A stretch of 64,000 nucleotides of DNA from Aspidapion aeneum (taxonomy: Eukaryota; Arthropoda; Insecta; Coleoptera; Brentidae). Where the stretch lies: positions 13,184,262 to 13,248,261 of the forward strand of contig OY755042.1 in the NCBI GenBank assembly GCA_963576565.1. Reading direction: 5' to 3'. Shown piece after piece: positions 1 through 11,441 of the stretch. The stretch's first letter is position 1. Every line of letters starts with the position of its first letter. Under the pieces are notes generated by a model that saw nothing but the letters and a program-made list of their open reading frames with translations, was not told the DNA's origin and made no database searches. A program made the translations under genes and the position numbers.

Positions 1-95
1 GGTGGGATGGAAAGTATTATTTTGGCCTTAACATCATTTTTTTTGAGGTACTGGAGACATTGAGTGTTTCAAACATTAATATTTGTAGCAAGGTA

Positions 96-300
96 GGTAG
101 GCCCAAGGGGAATTTCGCGGGTAGGAGTCACTGTACATTTGTCTGGGAATCGCACCTGGGAATCACTCGAAATTCGCTGTCAATCACTTCAAAATGACTG
201 GAAAACACCTGAAAATCTCTGGGAATCACTAGGAATCATTGGTAAAAAATGGAAATCACTGTATGTTTTTAAGGGTGGCGAATTTCCCCCCGGGTAGGCC
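96..300. mobile_element. Candidate small TIR element (MITE-like)
   Basis: Inverted arms lie at 96-118 (GGTAGGCCCAAGGGGAATTT...) and 277-300 (…CCGGGTAGGCC). They share the core GCGAAwTTCCCC followed by GGG and TAGGCC. The inside is built from a loosely repeated GGGAATCACT-like motif. No convincing target-site duplication was seen, so the superfamily is open. Confidence 0.35.
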
Positions 301-426
301 TTTTTTCTGGAGGGGGGGGTTCCGCATCAATGATAAATGTACACCGTCGATTTTTCTGTTTTACATACATTTTTTAGTTATTTTTTTAAATTTTAGTAAA
401 GTAATAAACGTTATAACAATTCTTTA

Positions 427-921
427 GTCCCGAAAGATAATATTCACTTGCCGCCTTTGCACATCAAACTCGGACTGATCAAACAGTTTGTAAAAGCACT
501 GTACAAAACAGGTGACGCATTCATATTTATGAAAACTAAATTGCCTCGTCTTAGTGAGGCTAGAATCAAGGAAGGTGTTTTTGTTTCGCCCCAGATTAGA
601 CAACTTTTTCAAGATTCGATGTTTATTGAACACCTGAATCAAAAAGGAAAAGAAACTTGGTTTGCATTCCAAAACGTGTGTAAGAACTTCCTGGGTATCC
701 ACAAAAGTGATGATTATGTCGCTCAGGTCGAGGAATTGCTCTTAGCCTAGAAGGCCATGGGATGTAACATGTCTTTTAAAGTACACTTCCTTCACTCGCA
801 TCTGGACTTCTTTTCTGAAAGTTTAGGAGTAGTCTTGGATAAACACGGAGAACGGAATTATCAAGACATCGCTAAGTTGGAAAAGAGATTTTCAGGGAAG
901 TACTGCTGGTTTTTAAAGGTA
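427..921 (+). pseudogene. Decayed fragment of a repetitive arthropod protein family
   Basis: Translation from 427 gives VPKDNIHLPPLHIKLGLIKQ, then EGVFVSPQIRQL, a W-x-AF-xx-V-xx-NFLG block, a TAG stop at 748-750, and beyond it GCNMSFKVHFLHSHLDFFSE and HGERNYQDI in the same frame. These blocks match my memory of an uncharacterised protein found in very many copies in arthropod genomes. Its copy number suggests a mobile origin, but I cannot name the superfamily. A splice-acceptor-like TTCTTTAG ends at 426. The in-frame stop and a small deletion after the HGER block (the usual W-x-x-x-M-x-ADYCW stretch is shortened to YCWFLK) make this copy non-functional. The opposite-strand reading frame here is a shadow. 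Confidence 0.55.
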
Positions 922-1890
922 TAAAAGGAAAGCAAGCACCAAGTGAAGGTACAGATCTTTTTATTTATTATTTTTTACAGCTAAAATAATTCTCTTCACT
1001 CCTAAATATTTAAACTTATGTCGATTGGATTATCATTATCATCGAAAAGTGATAAAAATAGATAAAAGGGCTTCCCCAAAAATGGTGTGTGGTAGAAGAA
1101 AACGCAAGCTATACTGGGATTCAAGGCGTCATTGTACATAAGAATCAGCAGAAATAATGCCAGGGCTCAAGATTTTTTTATTTTTTGCAGACCAGTGTTA
1201 TTTCTCATTTTGATTGAGAACAATAATTTCTAATCCTCATTTCCAAGCCTACAATTCCAATTAAAAAATTTACAAGATGTTCAAATTTTCAATAATGATT
1301 TATGACACCCTCTCTTAATGACAAAGCTGATTAAATTTTCTCGAAATTCAGTGAATGCTAAATAATAATTTTGTGTTGAAACCAGGAACTTTTGGAAATA
1401 ATTGCCTCTTAAAAGGTGGGGGTAAAAATTATTGTAATCATATATTGTCTTATACTTTGAAGAAATTATGTGCAAAGTTTCACGTCTCTGAGCTAAATAC
1501 TAAGAGTAATAAAATATAAAGAGATCTCGTAGCTCCGTTTTCGGCGGTCATTCATTCATTTGTTCAGTTGTAAACAATGTAGCTTTTCCGCTGTTGCCGC
1601 CTCCTCTACCTCTGTAAAATTTTATAAATAATAAGTAAGGTTCAACTTCTTACCTTACCAAAATATATTGTGTGCAGGGTCTGAGAATGATTGGAGAATT
1701 TCCCTGTTTGAAGTAAGTAAATTTTATCACTATTTCCATGATTGACAAATATTCATGATTTTTTGGTTGTTAAAAGCAGGATCCTTCGGTAGACCACATA
1801 ATATGCTTCCACCTTGTTGTTCCACAACTAAAAGACCACTGGTCCCTGATCAGCCATTTGTTCATCCCGACTACCAGAGTTTTTTGTTTC
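922..1890. other. AT-rich intergenic or intronic DNA, no feature recognised
   Basis: No conserved reading frame, RNA gene or clear repeat was seen. The last part (1800-1890) may be the decayed 3' end of the RTE-like LINE that follows on the minus strand. Confidence 0.4.
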
Positions 1891-1894
1891 ACGG

Positions 1895-3070
1895 AGACTG
1901 TAATCCCTAAGTTTTGACATTGAAATCTATCTAGTCTACTGTGGATATTTTTTAATTTTTAATATGTAGCTTAATTTACCGAATGCTGCCCAGGTCAATC
2001 TTACTCGTCTCTTGATTTCAGCTGTTTTGTTTTGTTTTTTTAGTTTAATAGTTTGTCCCAGGTATATAAAATATTCCTCTACTTCTTCTATTTTATTTTG
2101 ATTTATTCTGATCGTAATATCTTCATCTGTGTTTGTTATGATTTTTTGTTTTAGTGTAGTTCATATTTAAGACTATATTTTTGGCTGCTGTATCCAGTTC
2201 TTCCAGCATTTTTATCAGTTATTCTTTCTTGTCTGTTATTAAGGCGATTTCATCAGCATATCTTAGGTGGTTCAAGTATACTCCGCTTACTTTGATGCCT
2301 ATTTCTTCCCAATCTAAGCTTTTAAAAACATCTTCTAGGGCCTGATTAAATAGTTTAGGGGATATTGTGTCACCCTGGCTTACACCTCTTCTTATGCGGA
2401 TTGGCTGGGTTCTCTCGTGTTGTTGCATAGCTATATATATTGGCTTATATCTGTGATCTATTCGGCTATTAATTAAAGATGCTTTTACTGCCCAATACTT
2501 AATGCTTTAGCAAGCTTTTTCGAAGTCCATAAACGCAATATATAGGAATGTTGTATTGGTTGGCTCGTTCTAGTAGGATTTTTCTTTTTTTTATTGATCT
2601 CTCTTTATTTCCGCTTTGCTTATTTCAGGTTGTAGCTCTGAGTTTATGTTCTTTATTTTTGTTTGGAGTTTCTTCATGGTTTCTCGCGATGGTTCTTTTT
2701 TTGTGCGGTATAATAATTGTGTATAGATTATTTGTGTGATTAATGTTAGTTATCTATATATATCTATCATATCTACCTAGAGTCGGCCTTAGACATATTT
2801 TCATATTTCTCTTATTTTCTATATCTCTCTCAAATATATTTTTTGGCTCTTTCTTTTATTTTCTTTTATCATTTTTCTTATAGTTTTATTTATTTCTATA
2901 TATTCTATAGATGTTCTTTTTCCTTCTTTCTCAAGGTTCCGTCTTTTTTCCATCGGTTTCTTTATTTCTTCTGATAAACAATGTCATAGCTCTTCTTAGA
3001 GTTTCATTTATTTCATCTATATATTCATTTTCGCATCTTAAGTTTTGGGTTCGGTTCGGCTGTTCCTAAA
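1895..3070 (-). pseudogene. RTE-like LINE reverse transcriptase remnant
   Basis: Read on the minus strand from high to low coordinate, the pieces follow the order of an RTE/BovB-like polymerase. First comes the pre-RT linker at 3060-2830 (PNPKLRCENEYIDEINETLR, then EYIEINKTIRKMIKENKRKS). Next is an AFMDFEKA-like segment near 2550-2520. Then the RT core at 2428-2219 with RRGVSQGDTISPKLFNQALE and LNHLRYADEIALI. Last is the downstream block near 2100-1940 with YIYLGQTIKLKKQNKTAEIK and WAAFGKLS. The catalytic YADD is changed to YADE. Frameshifts and stops separate the blocks, and the stretch 2580-2830 is T-rich and hard to read. This is a dead, 5'-truncated copy. RTE is my best clade call, from the 'GDTISPKLF' and 'WAAFGKL' signatures. 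Confidence 0.75.
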
Positions 3071-3242
3071 GCCTTTCATTGTATATAGCTTTATTTTGTG
3101 TAAGTTTATAGCATATCAATAGATTGGTAAATTTAACACATGTACTTGGGCGCGCAGATCGTTTGACCTTGCGTCGGCAATATGAAATAGGTTTTCCTGT
3201 GTTATCAGTCCCATAGACCGTGCGTCAACCCTCGAGGGTTAA

Positions 3243-4559
3243 TAGTTTAGGCTCTACATCCGAGATTCAAGCGATATGCTGCGTTTAATGATAGAAGCAA
3301 CACACTTGGTATGGATAGACATAAGACTCGCCCGAACATTTTACTTAAGAGAAGCCCCCCCCCCCCAACCCTGGCAACCCTTAAACGTGCTTTTTGATAG
3401 TTTTTTCCTAATAGCTGAGTGGGGGGCATTTCCCCTCTCACCTCCTCATAAGTGCTTTCTTACAGTATTTTCCTAATTATTTGCAAACTTTTAACTTGGC
3501 AAAAAACATCTATGTAACAGTTATTGAGGCTGATGAAAAATACTCTCTAAAGATGTATAACACGCCCTCCTTACATCAGTGGCACACCTTTTATAGGTAT
3601 TAAATAAATGGGAAGTGTGGAAAATACTATTTTTTTTCCTAAATTTTACTGTCCCACATGTCGGGTTTTAAAACTTAGTGTGTTGCTTCTCTCATTGATC
3701 GCAGTGTGTATATTAGTACTGTTCCAACATGGTTGTCTTAAATGAAGATTCAAGAGAATACCAAATTTGACCATTTTTGGTGCGTCTATGCTAGATCTAC
3801 CGCTGCCTTGAGGGGGGAGTAATATATATCGTTGGAAACATTTCTTCAGCTTTAAAAATAGTTTTTCCACACCTCTTATTTATTTAAATGCCTATAAAAG
3901 GTGCGCCACTGATGTAAGGAGGGCGTGTTATACATCTTTAGAGAGTACTTTTCATCAGCCTCAATAACTGTTACATAGATGTTTTTTGCCAAGTTAAAAG
4001 TTTGCATGTAAGGGGGGTGTGTGACACATCATTAAAGAGGACTTTTGGTCAGCCTCAATAACTATTACCTAGTTATTTTTGGCCATGTTAAAAGTTTGCA
4101 GATAATTAGAAAAATACCGTAAAATATCACTTTTGAGGAAGGTGAGAGGGGGGATGCCCCCCAGTGTAAATGAATTCAACCCGAAAAATTAAGTTTTAAG
4201 TAAATTTTTTTACTCACCTTGAGCATTATTTACTGAGTCACGAAAATGAATGTTCAAAATTTTTGTTTGATTTGAGGAGGAACAAAACATATTTTAAACA
4301 TTTTCCTCTGTTTTCGTAGGCCTCTGGAACGTGCACCATTACCTTTAGAGGATACTAAAGTACTTGGTTAAAAAGAAAATTTTATCCGCTTGCAAAATGA
4401 TCTTTTTAGAAAAAATGACCGTTTTCGAGTTATTAGCAAAAATCCGTCAAAAAGCACGTTTAAGGGGGGGAACCACCCCTTTCGTAAAATGTTGGGGCGA
4501 GTATAAGTGTGTTGCTTCTATCATTAAACGCAGTATCGGACCCCGTAGGGCCTGAACTA
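3243..4559. mobile_element. Foldback DNA transposon, non-autonomous, TAA target-site duplication
   Basis: The terminal inverted repeats are TAGTTTAGGC at 3243 and GCCTGAACTA ending at 4559, flanked by TAA on both sides (3240-3242 and 4560-4562). The inversion extends deep inside: GCGTTTAATGATAGAAGCAA near 3281 is repeated inverted near 4511-4531, and 3480-3630 is repeated inverted in 3860-4005. In the right arm the block 3910-4005 is present a second time, diverged, at 4007-4100, so the arms are unequal. There is no transposase reading frame. A 3-bp TAA duplication would suit PIF/Harbinger, but the superfamily is inferred only from that. Confidence 0.7.
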
Positions 4560-4634
4560 TAATACGAGGCGACATTGAATCTAAAATTAACTTGTGATAA
4601 GATGGCTACTAATAAGGATTTAATTTCGTTACAG

Positions 4635-4810
4635 TTGTGTTTCTATGTCTTGCGAACATTGGAACTGGAGCTGAATTATATGGCACATCAGTAAACATTA
4701 TGGATATATCCCCACGATTTGCTGGTGTCATAATTGGTATAACTCAAACGATTTCAATGGCTTTGTCGCTGTGTGGCCCACTACTTGTCCAACTGCTTGT
4801 TCAAGATGAG
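4635..4810 (+). CDS. SLC17-type anion/phosphate transporter, penultimate exon
   Basis: This internal exon lies between an acceptor (TAATTTCGTTACAG ending at 4634) and a donor (GAG|GTAAATAAT at 4811). It starts with two bases of a split codon and then encodes 58 residues, including ANIGTGAELYGTSVNIMDIS, PRFAGVIIGITQTISMALSL and CGPLLVQLLV. This is the late transmembrane part of the SLC17 family (sialin, vesicular glutamate and Na-phosphate cotransporter group), where 'VN-x-x-DI-x-P-x-x-AG' and 'G-x-x-(N/Q)T' are conserved. It joins in phase to the exon at 7806. Members are 12-helix membrane proteins of roughly 450-550 residues, so the N-terminal exons must lie upstream of this window. Which substrate it carries cannot be told from these exons. 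Confidence 0.85.
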
Positions 4811-6522
4811 GTAAATAATAGTTATTTACCTAACAAGCGCGGAAAGTGGTACTTTTCCACACGCGATGGCTGTCAGGGCCGGAAAAGTTACGAATGTGTG
4901 AGGTTCAATATTTTTTCAAAAAGCTTCCAATCCTCATTGATTTATTAGAAATTATTTTTAAAAAATTGAAAAAATATTTTGTTGATTTAAAGATTAAGCA
5001 AAAAATCAATGAACAGTAAAGGCCAGCAGACATACTTTTTAGAACAAAAAGGCAAGTAACTTTTAAAGCAATGTTTTTTTAAACTTTTTTGTACATAATA
5101 CCATGTACTTTTAAAACAATGTATTTTTGAAATTTTTTTAGTACAAAAAAAACATGCATTTATTAAAAAAAAAATAAACTAAAAAGAAATTGTACTTTTA
5201 AACTTATTAATTGTTTAGTACAAAAAAACCTGTACTTTTATTTTAAATATTGGAAGGACATTACGTCACAGATCTCATATTCATGGAAAGAAATATTTGA
5301 TTTTGAGAAGGATCTTTAATATTCCTTTTCATATCAGTTGAGGATATTTCCAAGGATTATGGAACATTCCACACCAATTTAAAAACAAATAAAATCATTC
5401 ACATTCATCATCTTCGCATCCTTAATTGTACCTATAAAATGTTGACTAGTGTTTGCTATCAAATGACAAGGCCAGCAAACATCAACTTGTCAGAACTTTG
5501 CCTCATTCGAAATGTTATTAAAAATTTTTTTTGGAAATATTTTTTTTTTCTATTTAATTTTTTGGACTAAAATTAAATGCTTTAAAAGCAACTGTTTAAA
5601 AATCCTTTTAAAATGTTTTTTACTGTTATATTAATTTTGCAGTATAACTTTTAAACTTTTAATGATAAATTAAATGTCCTTTAATAGTGCCTTCTTCGAA
5701 TTGTTATTAAAACGTTTTTTTTTGTAAATATTTTATTTTCACAGTAAAATAATTGTTTTTTTTTATACTAAAATAAAATTGCTTTTCATATATCTGTTTA
5801 AATATCTTTTTTAACGATTTTATTGAAAATATCTTTGATGTACATACTATAAAAACATTGAACTGATGATGCTACAAATGTTATACAAAAATGTTGCTTT
5901 TCTAACACTCTCCAATAAATACAAATGTAGGCGATACTAAATTAGTGAAAAATAAGCACTTTATTACCGTTTGCCAGCAGTTACCAGCCGTTGCCAGCAG
6001 TTGACAAAATTAGTACAGTTTCAGTTCCGTTAAGTTGATGTTTGTTGAGACCTAACTAGTGCACATAATTACAACTTCCCGCATACGTATGGAAAAGTGC
6101 ACTTTTTTATTTCCAATTTCCTCTGCCTTTGTGTCGTCCCTGATATGACAATTTAGTAGAAGGCAACAAGGTAGCAAATTTCTTTTAATACAAACTCTAA
6201 AAATACGACCGTAAACAGTTGAAGCTTATACGCCATATCGTGTTCTTATACAATTGTTAAAATGTTGGTCAGGTTGGTCCACTTTTGAGTGATTCTCAGT
6301 ATTTAAATCCGGACTAAATGTTTAATCCGTTTGGTTTGGTTTAACACTGGAGCTAACGTTTACAGCATTCTTAAGGGCTGACTTTAGTCCAAAGCGCTGG
6401 CAAAAATAAGAAACAATAATATTAACCCGGCATGTTAGGCAAGGACGCCAAATTCTGGGGAGGGTAATGGTCAAGCGGTGACTGTAAATTAGGGTACAGG
6501 AAAAAAGCTCATATGATCCTTG

Positions 6523-6915
6523 ACGATAATTATTCCATAAATTTGTTTTTGAAAATTTAATTTTTTTCTGGGGTGGTAGTGCTAAGTTGAGACACAACTT
6601 AGCATTACACCCCCTTTTCAGGAAAACGGGTGGCGCGACAAAATTTTTGTTTTCACGACAAATTTACGACAATTATTTCATAGATTCGTTTTTGAAAATT
6701 TAAATTTTTTCTGGGGTGGTAGTGCTAAGTTCAGACTCAACTTTGCATTACACCCCCTTTTTAGGAAAACGGGTAGCGCGAGAAAATTTTTGTTTTCACG
6801 ACAAATTTACGACAATTATTTCATAGAATGGTTTTTGAAAATGTTAATTTTTTCTTGGGTGGTAATGCTAAGTTGAGTCTCAACTTAGTATTACCACCCC
6901 TTTCTAGACACAACG
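6523..6915. repeat. 143-bp tandem repeat, about 2.7 copies
   Basis: Units begin near 6523, 6670 and 6813. Each has TTTTTGAAAATTTAATTTTT, then CTGGGGTGGTAGTGCTAAGT, an AACTTAGCATTACACCCCC block, and TTTTTGTTTTCACGACAAAT. Every unit contains a small palindrome (GGGGTGGTAGTGCTAAGTTGAG against its complement). The third unit is cut short. Confidence 0.8.
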
Positions 6916-7216
6916 TTTCAAAAATAACAATACATTTGGGTTTGGCACAGTTAATAGAAATATTATGAAATTGGAAAAACTAAATATTTGCTCATATTTT
7001 TCGTTATTTTAAAAAAAAAATTGTAATAGTATAATACATCATTTTATTAGAAATTTCAAGAGCTTTTAACAAGTTTAGACAGTATATACAGGGTGGTCCC
7101 GGTTAACAAGAAATTTAATAAATTAGAAACTTATGTTTGTACGAATCTCGTATATTAGTAAATCGCCTCTGCGTCACAGAAAAGTTAACGGATTAGGTTC
7201 TTGAAACCGCGAAAAG

Positions 7217-7658
7217 ATATTAGATAGTTTAAGTTGTGCTACGTATTTTTACGTAAAACTGCACGTTAAGCGCTCTACGTTTTGTTCCAAATTTGAGTTT
7301 AAGTTGAATGTTTTTACGTTACCATAACAAGTCTACTAGCAGAGAATATGGAATTCGGCACTGTGTTTCTTTGATATTACAATTTTGTTTTTTGTCTTTT
7401 CAACTACAGTAGGAATATATTTACAAAGAATCGTTTGTACTGGAAGCGGAAATTATCGTCTAGGCCTCATTTTTCGATCGGTCAATCAACCAATTCTATT
7501 CTTTGGTAACGTTAAGGTGCCCGCAGACTGCCGTAAGCTAACGTAAATACGTAAGCTTCTAACGTGACCTTGACGACGGTGTGACGAAGTGCGCTTGCAT
7601 AACTGTCAAATCTCATGCTTATGTAAAAATACGTAGCACAACTTAAACTATCTAATAT
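7217..7658. mobile_element. Inverted-repeat element with perfect 36-bp arms
   Basis: The arms 7217-7252 and 7623-7658 are exact reverse complements over 36 bases (core AGTTTAAGTTGTGCTACGTA). The interior carries several ACGTAA/TTACGT motifs. This looks like a MITE, but neither termini nor a target-site duplication could be fixed. Confidence 0.6.
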
Positions 7659-7805
7659 TATGTATACAAAATTTAAAAAAGAGGTACAATTGTTTGGAAA
7701 TTCCAAATTTTTGCCAGCACTATGAAGAATATCCACTCAAAAATTACAATTTCTGTGATTTCACCATATATTTATTCTTAAAATAGATTCTTTCTTTTGT
7801 TTTAG

Positions 7806-7982
7806 CACAATGCTTCAGAGTGGCGAAATATTTTCTTTATTGGAGCAGCCATTTACGTTATTCCAACTGCTCTGTTTTGTCTGTTGGCATCTGCAGATAA
7901 GCAGTGGTGGGATTCTGGACCCAAAAGAAAATCCAACAGTACAGTTCGTGCAGCAGAAATTGTATTTGTAATTCCTAAATAA
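7806..7982 (+). CDS. SLC17-type anion/phosphate transporter, last exon
   Basis: This is the terminal exon: 58 residues and a TAA stop at 7980-7982. It opens with HNASEWRNIFFIGAAIYVIP and continues TALFCLLASADKQWWDSG, which matches the end of SLC17 proteins ('W-x-x-VF-x-I-x-AxIY ... F-x-x-(F/L)AS-x-(E/D)-x-Q-x-W'). That is the last transmembrane helix plus a short cytoplasmic tail, so the gene ends here. Its phase fits the exon ending at 4810 exactly. An AATAAA hexamer (7978-7983) overlaps the stop. Whether it is used for polyadenylation cannot be seen. Confidence 0.88.
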   Translation, partial: HNASEWRNIFFIGAAIYVIPTALFCLLASADKQWWDSGPKRKSNSTVRAAEIVFVIPK

Positions 7983-8346
7983 AACATGTTTGGTTAGTTT
8001 AGTACCAAGGAATACCTCACTCTGAGTAGTAGGTATTCTTTTTAAAGGATGCGTTTATAGAAAAACACCCTTTAGCTACCATACGAAAACAATTAGTAAG
8101 ACTGTTATACTGTTTGCTTATACAGAGATTTGTGGACTGTAATTTTTTGTATAATTATAAATGACGGAACGAAATTTTGAATTATTTTTTTCCTAGGCTG
8201 CAAAGCCATAACTTGAAGAAGTATTTTAGACTAGCAAAATCATTTATCGTCTTTGTCCACATTTACACGCAATAATCTACAAATCGTTTTCGAACATCGT
8301 GCTTTTAAACAAATTTCCGTGACCCATCGAGTGGCCGCGAAAAAAA

Positions 8347-8645
8347 TTAATGGATCCATGACGGATCTGATATCTTCCTAGCTAGCCTATTAGCACAATT
8401 CAAATGAACTCCGTATATCAGCCTTGAAAACAATTTTTTGTAAATTTGTCAGAAACGAAAGCTCCTACGAAGTTTTTGGTTATAACACAGATTATTGAGA
8501 AACATGTGATCTACTATATTCCGGACATTGATTCAATGCTTCGTTAAAAAGTTAACATTTTTACCTTCCTAGCCCGCGTAGCAATAGGCTATTATTTTCG
8601 ACGAAAAAGTATTTTTTTGCCAAAAACGTGTTATTTGGATGTATT
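8347..8645 (+). repeat. Dispersed repeat family, copy 1
   Basis: The block begins AATGGATCCATGACGGATCT and includes TTTTTGGTTATAACACA and TTCGTTAAAAAGTTAACATT. It recurs inverted at 12010-12405 and again in plus orientation at 52368-52690. The adjoining segment 8563-8645 (CCTTCCTAGCCCGC...GTGTTATTTGG) also recurs near 52690-52790, but there it is inverted relative to the first block. The element class is not clear; a non-autonomous DNA element or Helitron-like unit is possible. Confidence 0.65.
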
Positions 8646-8745
8646 TGGACCTATCCTAGCAATATCGTCGTGATGTCGGTCTGTGTATCTGTGTGTATAA
8701 ATATGCCAGAACTGGCTCACTCTAAAGAGTTCATTAAAGGACCTT

Positions 8746-8821
8746 GTACAGTCGGGGACTTAATAAATGGCCGCTGCCGTTTTCAGAAGAGCTTGGATGA
8801 GAATCCCAATACCGGGCGAGG
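8746..8821 (+). repeat. 75-bp segment repeated inverted at 11621-11695
   Basis: GTACAGTCGGGGACTTAATA, then CCGCTGCCGTTTTCAGAAGA and GCTTGGATGAGAATCCCAAT, match the reverse complement of 11621-11695 with few differences. Together with the inverted pair 8347-8562 / 12010-12405, it places the minisatellite at 9.2-10.75 kb between two inverted repeat blocks. Confidence 0.75.
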
Positions 8822-9342
8822 TTTATGAATGAATGAATTATTGCACTCGTATCGCGCGCTTTTATTCCCTCGACTCCACGTCGATCGCCTTTTGTGCAAT
8901 GCAATTTTTGCTATTGAAATTAATAACTATTTGGAATATTGGCCGATAAACGGGCGAAGCCATACACGTTTTTTGGATACACACATTTCTTTTTTAGCTG
9001 ATTTCTTGTTTATTAGCATAGGATGTGTGTATTCTGCCGGGATTAATACAGACTTTTTATTTTTATTTACCTTGTAGAGATATTTTTAATTAATACCTGC
9101 TTTTTTAATTGTTTAACATAAAGGATGGCCCACCAGAAACGAAAGGTATTACTTTTCGAAAAAATCCAAAAACAAAAAACGGAAAACGACAAAACGGAAA
9201 AACGGGAAAACGGGAAAAAGGGGAAAGGGAAAAAGGGAAAACGGGAAAACAAAAAACCGGAAAACGGGAAAACATGAAAATGAAAACGGAAAACTGAAAA
9301 CGAAAAACGGAAAGCTAAAAACGGAAAACGAAAAAAAAGAAA

Positions 9343-10625
9343 ACGGGTAAACGGGTAAACTGGAAAACGGGTAAACTGGTAAACGGGTAAACGGGCAACC
9401 GGGAAAACGGGTAAACGGGCAAACGGGTAAACGGGCAAACAGATAAACGGGCAAACGGGTAAACCGGTAGACGGGTAAACGGGCAATCGGGCAAACGGGC
9501 AAACAGATAAACGGGCAAACGGGCAAACGGGTAAACCGGTAGACGGGTAAACGGGCAATCGGGTAAACGGGCAAACGGGTAAACGGGTAAACGGGCAAAC
9601 GGGCAAACGGGCAAACGTGTAAACGGGTAAACGGGCAAACGGGTAAACGGGCAAACGGGTAAACAGGTAAACGGGCAAACGAGCAAACGGACAAACGGGC
9701 AAACGGGTAAACGGGCAAACGGGTAAACGAGCAAACGGGCAAACGGGGAAACGGGCAAACGGGTAAACAGTTAAACGGGTAAACAGGCAAACGGGTAAAC
9801 GGGCAAACAAGTAATCGGGCAAACGGGCAAACAGGCAAACGGGTAAACGGGCAAACGGGTAAACGGGCAAACGGGCAAACAGGCAAACGGACAAACGGGT
9901 AAACGGGCAAATGGGTAAATGTGTAAACGGGCAAACGGGTAAACGGGCAAACGGGTAAACGGGCAAACGGGCAACGTGACAAACGGGTGAACGGTTAAAA
10001 GGGCAAACGGGTAAAAAGGTAAACGGGCAAACGGGCAAACGGGTAAAGGGGCAAACAAGTAAACGGGCAAACGGACAAACGGGCTAACGGGCAAACGGGT
10101 AAACGGGTACACGGGTAAACGGGCAAACGGACAAAAGGGCAAACGGGTAAACGGGCAAACGGGTAAACGAGTAAACGGGAAAACGGGCAAATGGGTAAAC
10201 GGGCAAACGGGTAAACGGTTAAACGGGGAAACGGGTAAACGGGCAAACGGGCATACGGGTAAACAGGCAAACGGGTAAACGGATAAACAGGTAAACTGGC
10301 AAACGGGTAAACGGGCAAACGGACAAACTGGTAAACGGGCAAACATGCAAACGGGTAAATGGGCAAACGGGCAAACGAGTAAACGGGTGAACGGGCAAAC
10401 GGGCAAACAGGCAAACGGGAAAACGGGTAAACGGGTAAACGGACAAACAGCGAAACAAGCAAACGCGCAAACGGGCAAACGGGCGAACGGGTAAACAGGT
10501 AAACCGGCAAACGGGAAAACACCCGTTTGTGTAATCGGGTAAACGGATAAACGGGTAAACGGGCAAACGGGTAAACGGGCAAACGGGCAAACGGGTAAAC
10601 GGTTAAACGGGTAAACGGGTAAACG
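9343..10625. repeat. 8-bp G-rich minisatellite (AAACGGGY)n
   Basis: The unit is AAACGGGT or AAACGGGC, repeated on the order of 150 times with scattered single-base changes and occasional 7-mers. More degenerate AAAACGGG/GGAAAACGG flanks lie at 9160-9342 and 10626-10745. GGG runs separated by 5-nt loops fit the usual G-quadruplex pattern (four G3 tracts, loops of 1-7) on the plus strand throughout. A short inverted patch (ACACCCGTTTGTGT) sits near 10516-10532. Because the C-rich strand has no stop codon in any phase, all three minus frames stay open for hundreds of codons (PVCPFARLPVYPFTRL-type repeats). These are not evidence of a gene. Confidence 0.95.
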
Positions 10626-11441
10626 AGCAAACGGGAAAACGGAAAAAAGGGAAAACGGGAAACGGAAAACAGAACACGGAAAACAGAACACGGAAAACGG
10701 GTAAACAGATAGAGAAACGGGTAAACGGAAAAACGGAAAAACCGTTACATACATATAAATATTTTTTAAAGTTTAAAGTTAAAAGAATAAAAAACTGAAT
10801 CAAAGTTAAGACAAAATACAATTATAAAAGGTAAAAACATACACAATACCCTTCAAAGATTCTCGTTTATTCTTATGTTGCGAACATGTTTTAATAATTT
10901 TTTTTTATCACTGAAAAAGCAAATAAACGTGCAAAAATGTTTTTGTAGGAAATTTTTTGTTTTCAACTTATGTTTAAAACTTTTTTTTACGTACAGTAAC
11001 AAAGTAATTTTAAAAATACCCTTTTTTATGCACACTAAATCCAAGATGGCGGCGGGAGCCGGCCGCCCCCAAGGTCAACAACATATGTCAAAATCGCGAG
11101 TACACCACCTTATGCAAACTAAAATTCTATAATGGCTGGACTATTTAGCTACCCCCAAAAATAGTGTTCTTGTGCATCCAGAAGTCGGGGTAGTTACACA
11201 TTTAAAACAATTCAAATCTTAAAGCAAAGGCCGTCTTCACAGCTTCACAGCTGTTTTCGAATCGCCCTTACTCCAATAACCAATTTTTGCTAGTATTTAT
11301 TTTTTTAGCTTTACACTTTAAAAACTTACCATTTTAAAAATAGCTAGGAATACAAACATGTTGCATTTATGTTACTCTCTGTAAGTATGTAATGAAAAAT
11401 ATAACAATAAATTAAAATCACTATTTTGTGAATTTTTTTAT

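Larger units (their letters stand above)
4811..7805 (+). other. Intron of the SLC17-type gene
   Basis: The intron runs from donor GTAAATAATAG to acceptor TTCTTTTGTTTTAG. Between 5000 and 5900 it is AT-rich, with many diverged 'TGTACTTTTAAA' and 'AGTACAAAAAAA' runs. It also holds a 143-bp tandem repeat (6523-6915), a CAGGGTGGTCCCGG terminus-like site at 7090 and an inverted-repeat element (7217-7658). No coding exon was seen inside. Confidence 0.7.

Noticed and set aside
9343..10625. Telomeric or CRISPR array
   Set aside because: The unit is AAACGGGY, not insect TTAGG, and there are no unique spacers; the array is internal and contiguous.
9067..10821. Six long overlapping minus-strand reading frames with Pro/Arg/Phe-rich repeats
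   Set aside because: They are a direct result of the stop-free 8-bp repeat in all three phases; codon content simply mirrors the array, and no start context or non-repeat domain is present.
11040..11085. CCAAGATGGCGGCGGGAGCC as a YY1-type promoter element
   Set aside because: The motif is suggestive, but no exon or transcript start is recognisable next to it, and AAGATGG phrases recur in repeats nearby.
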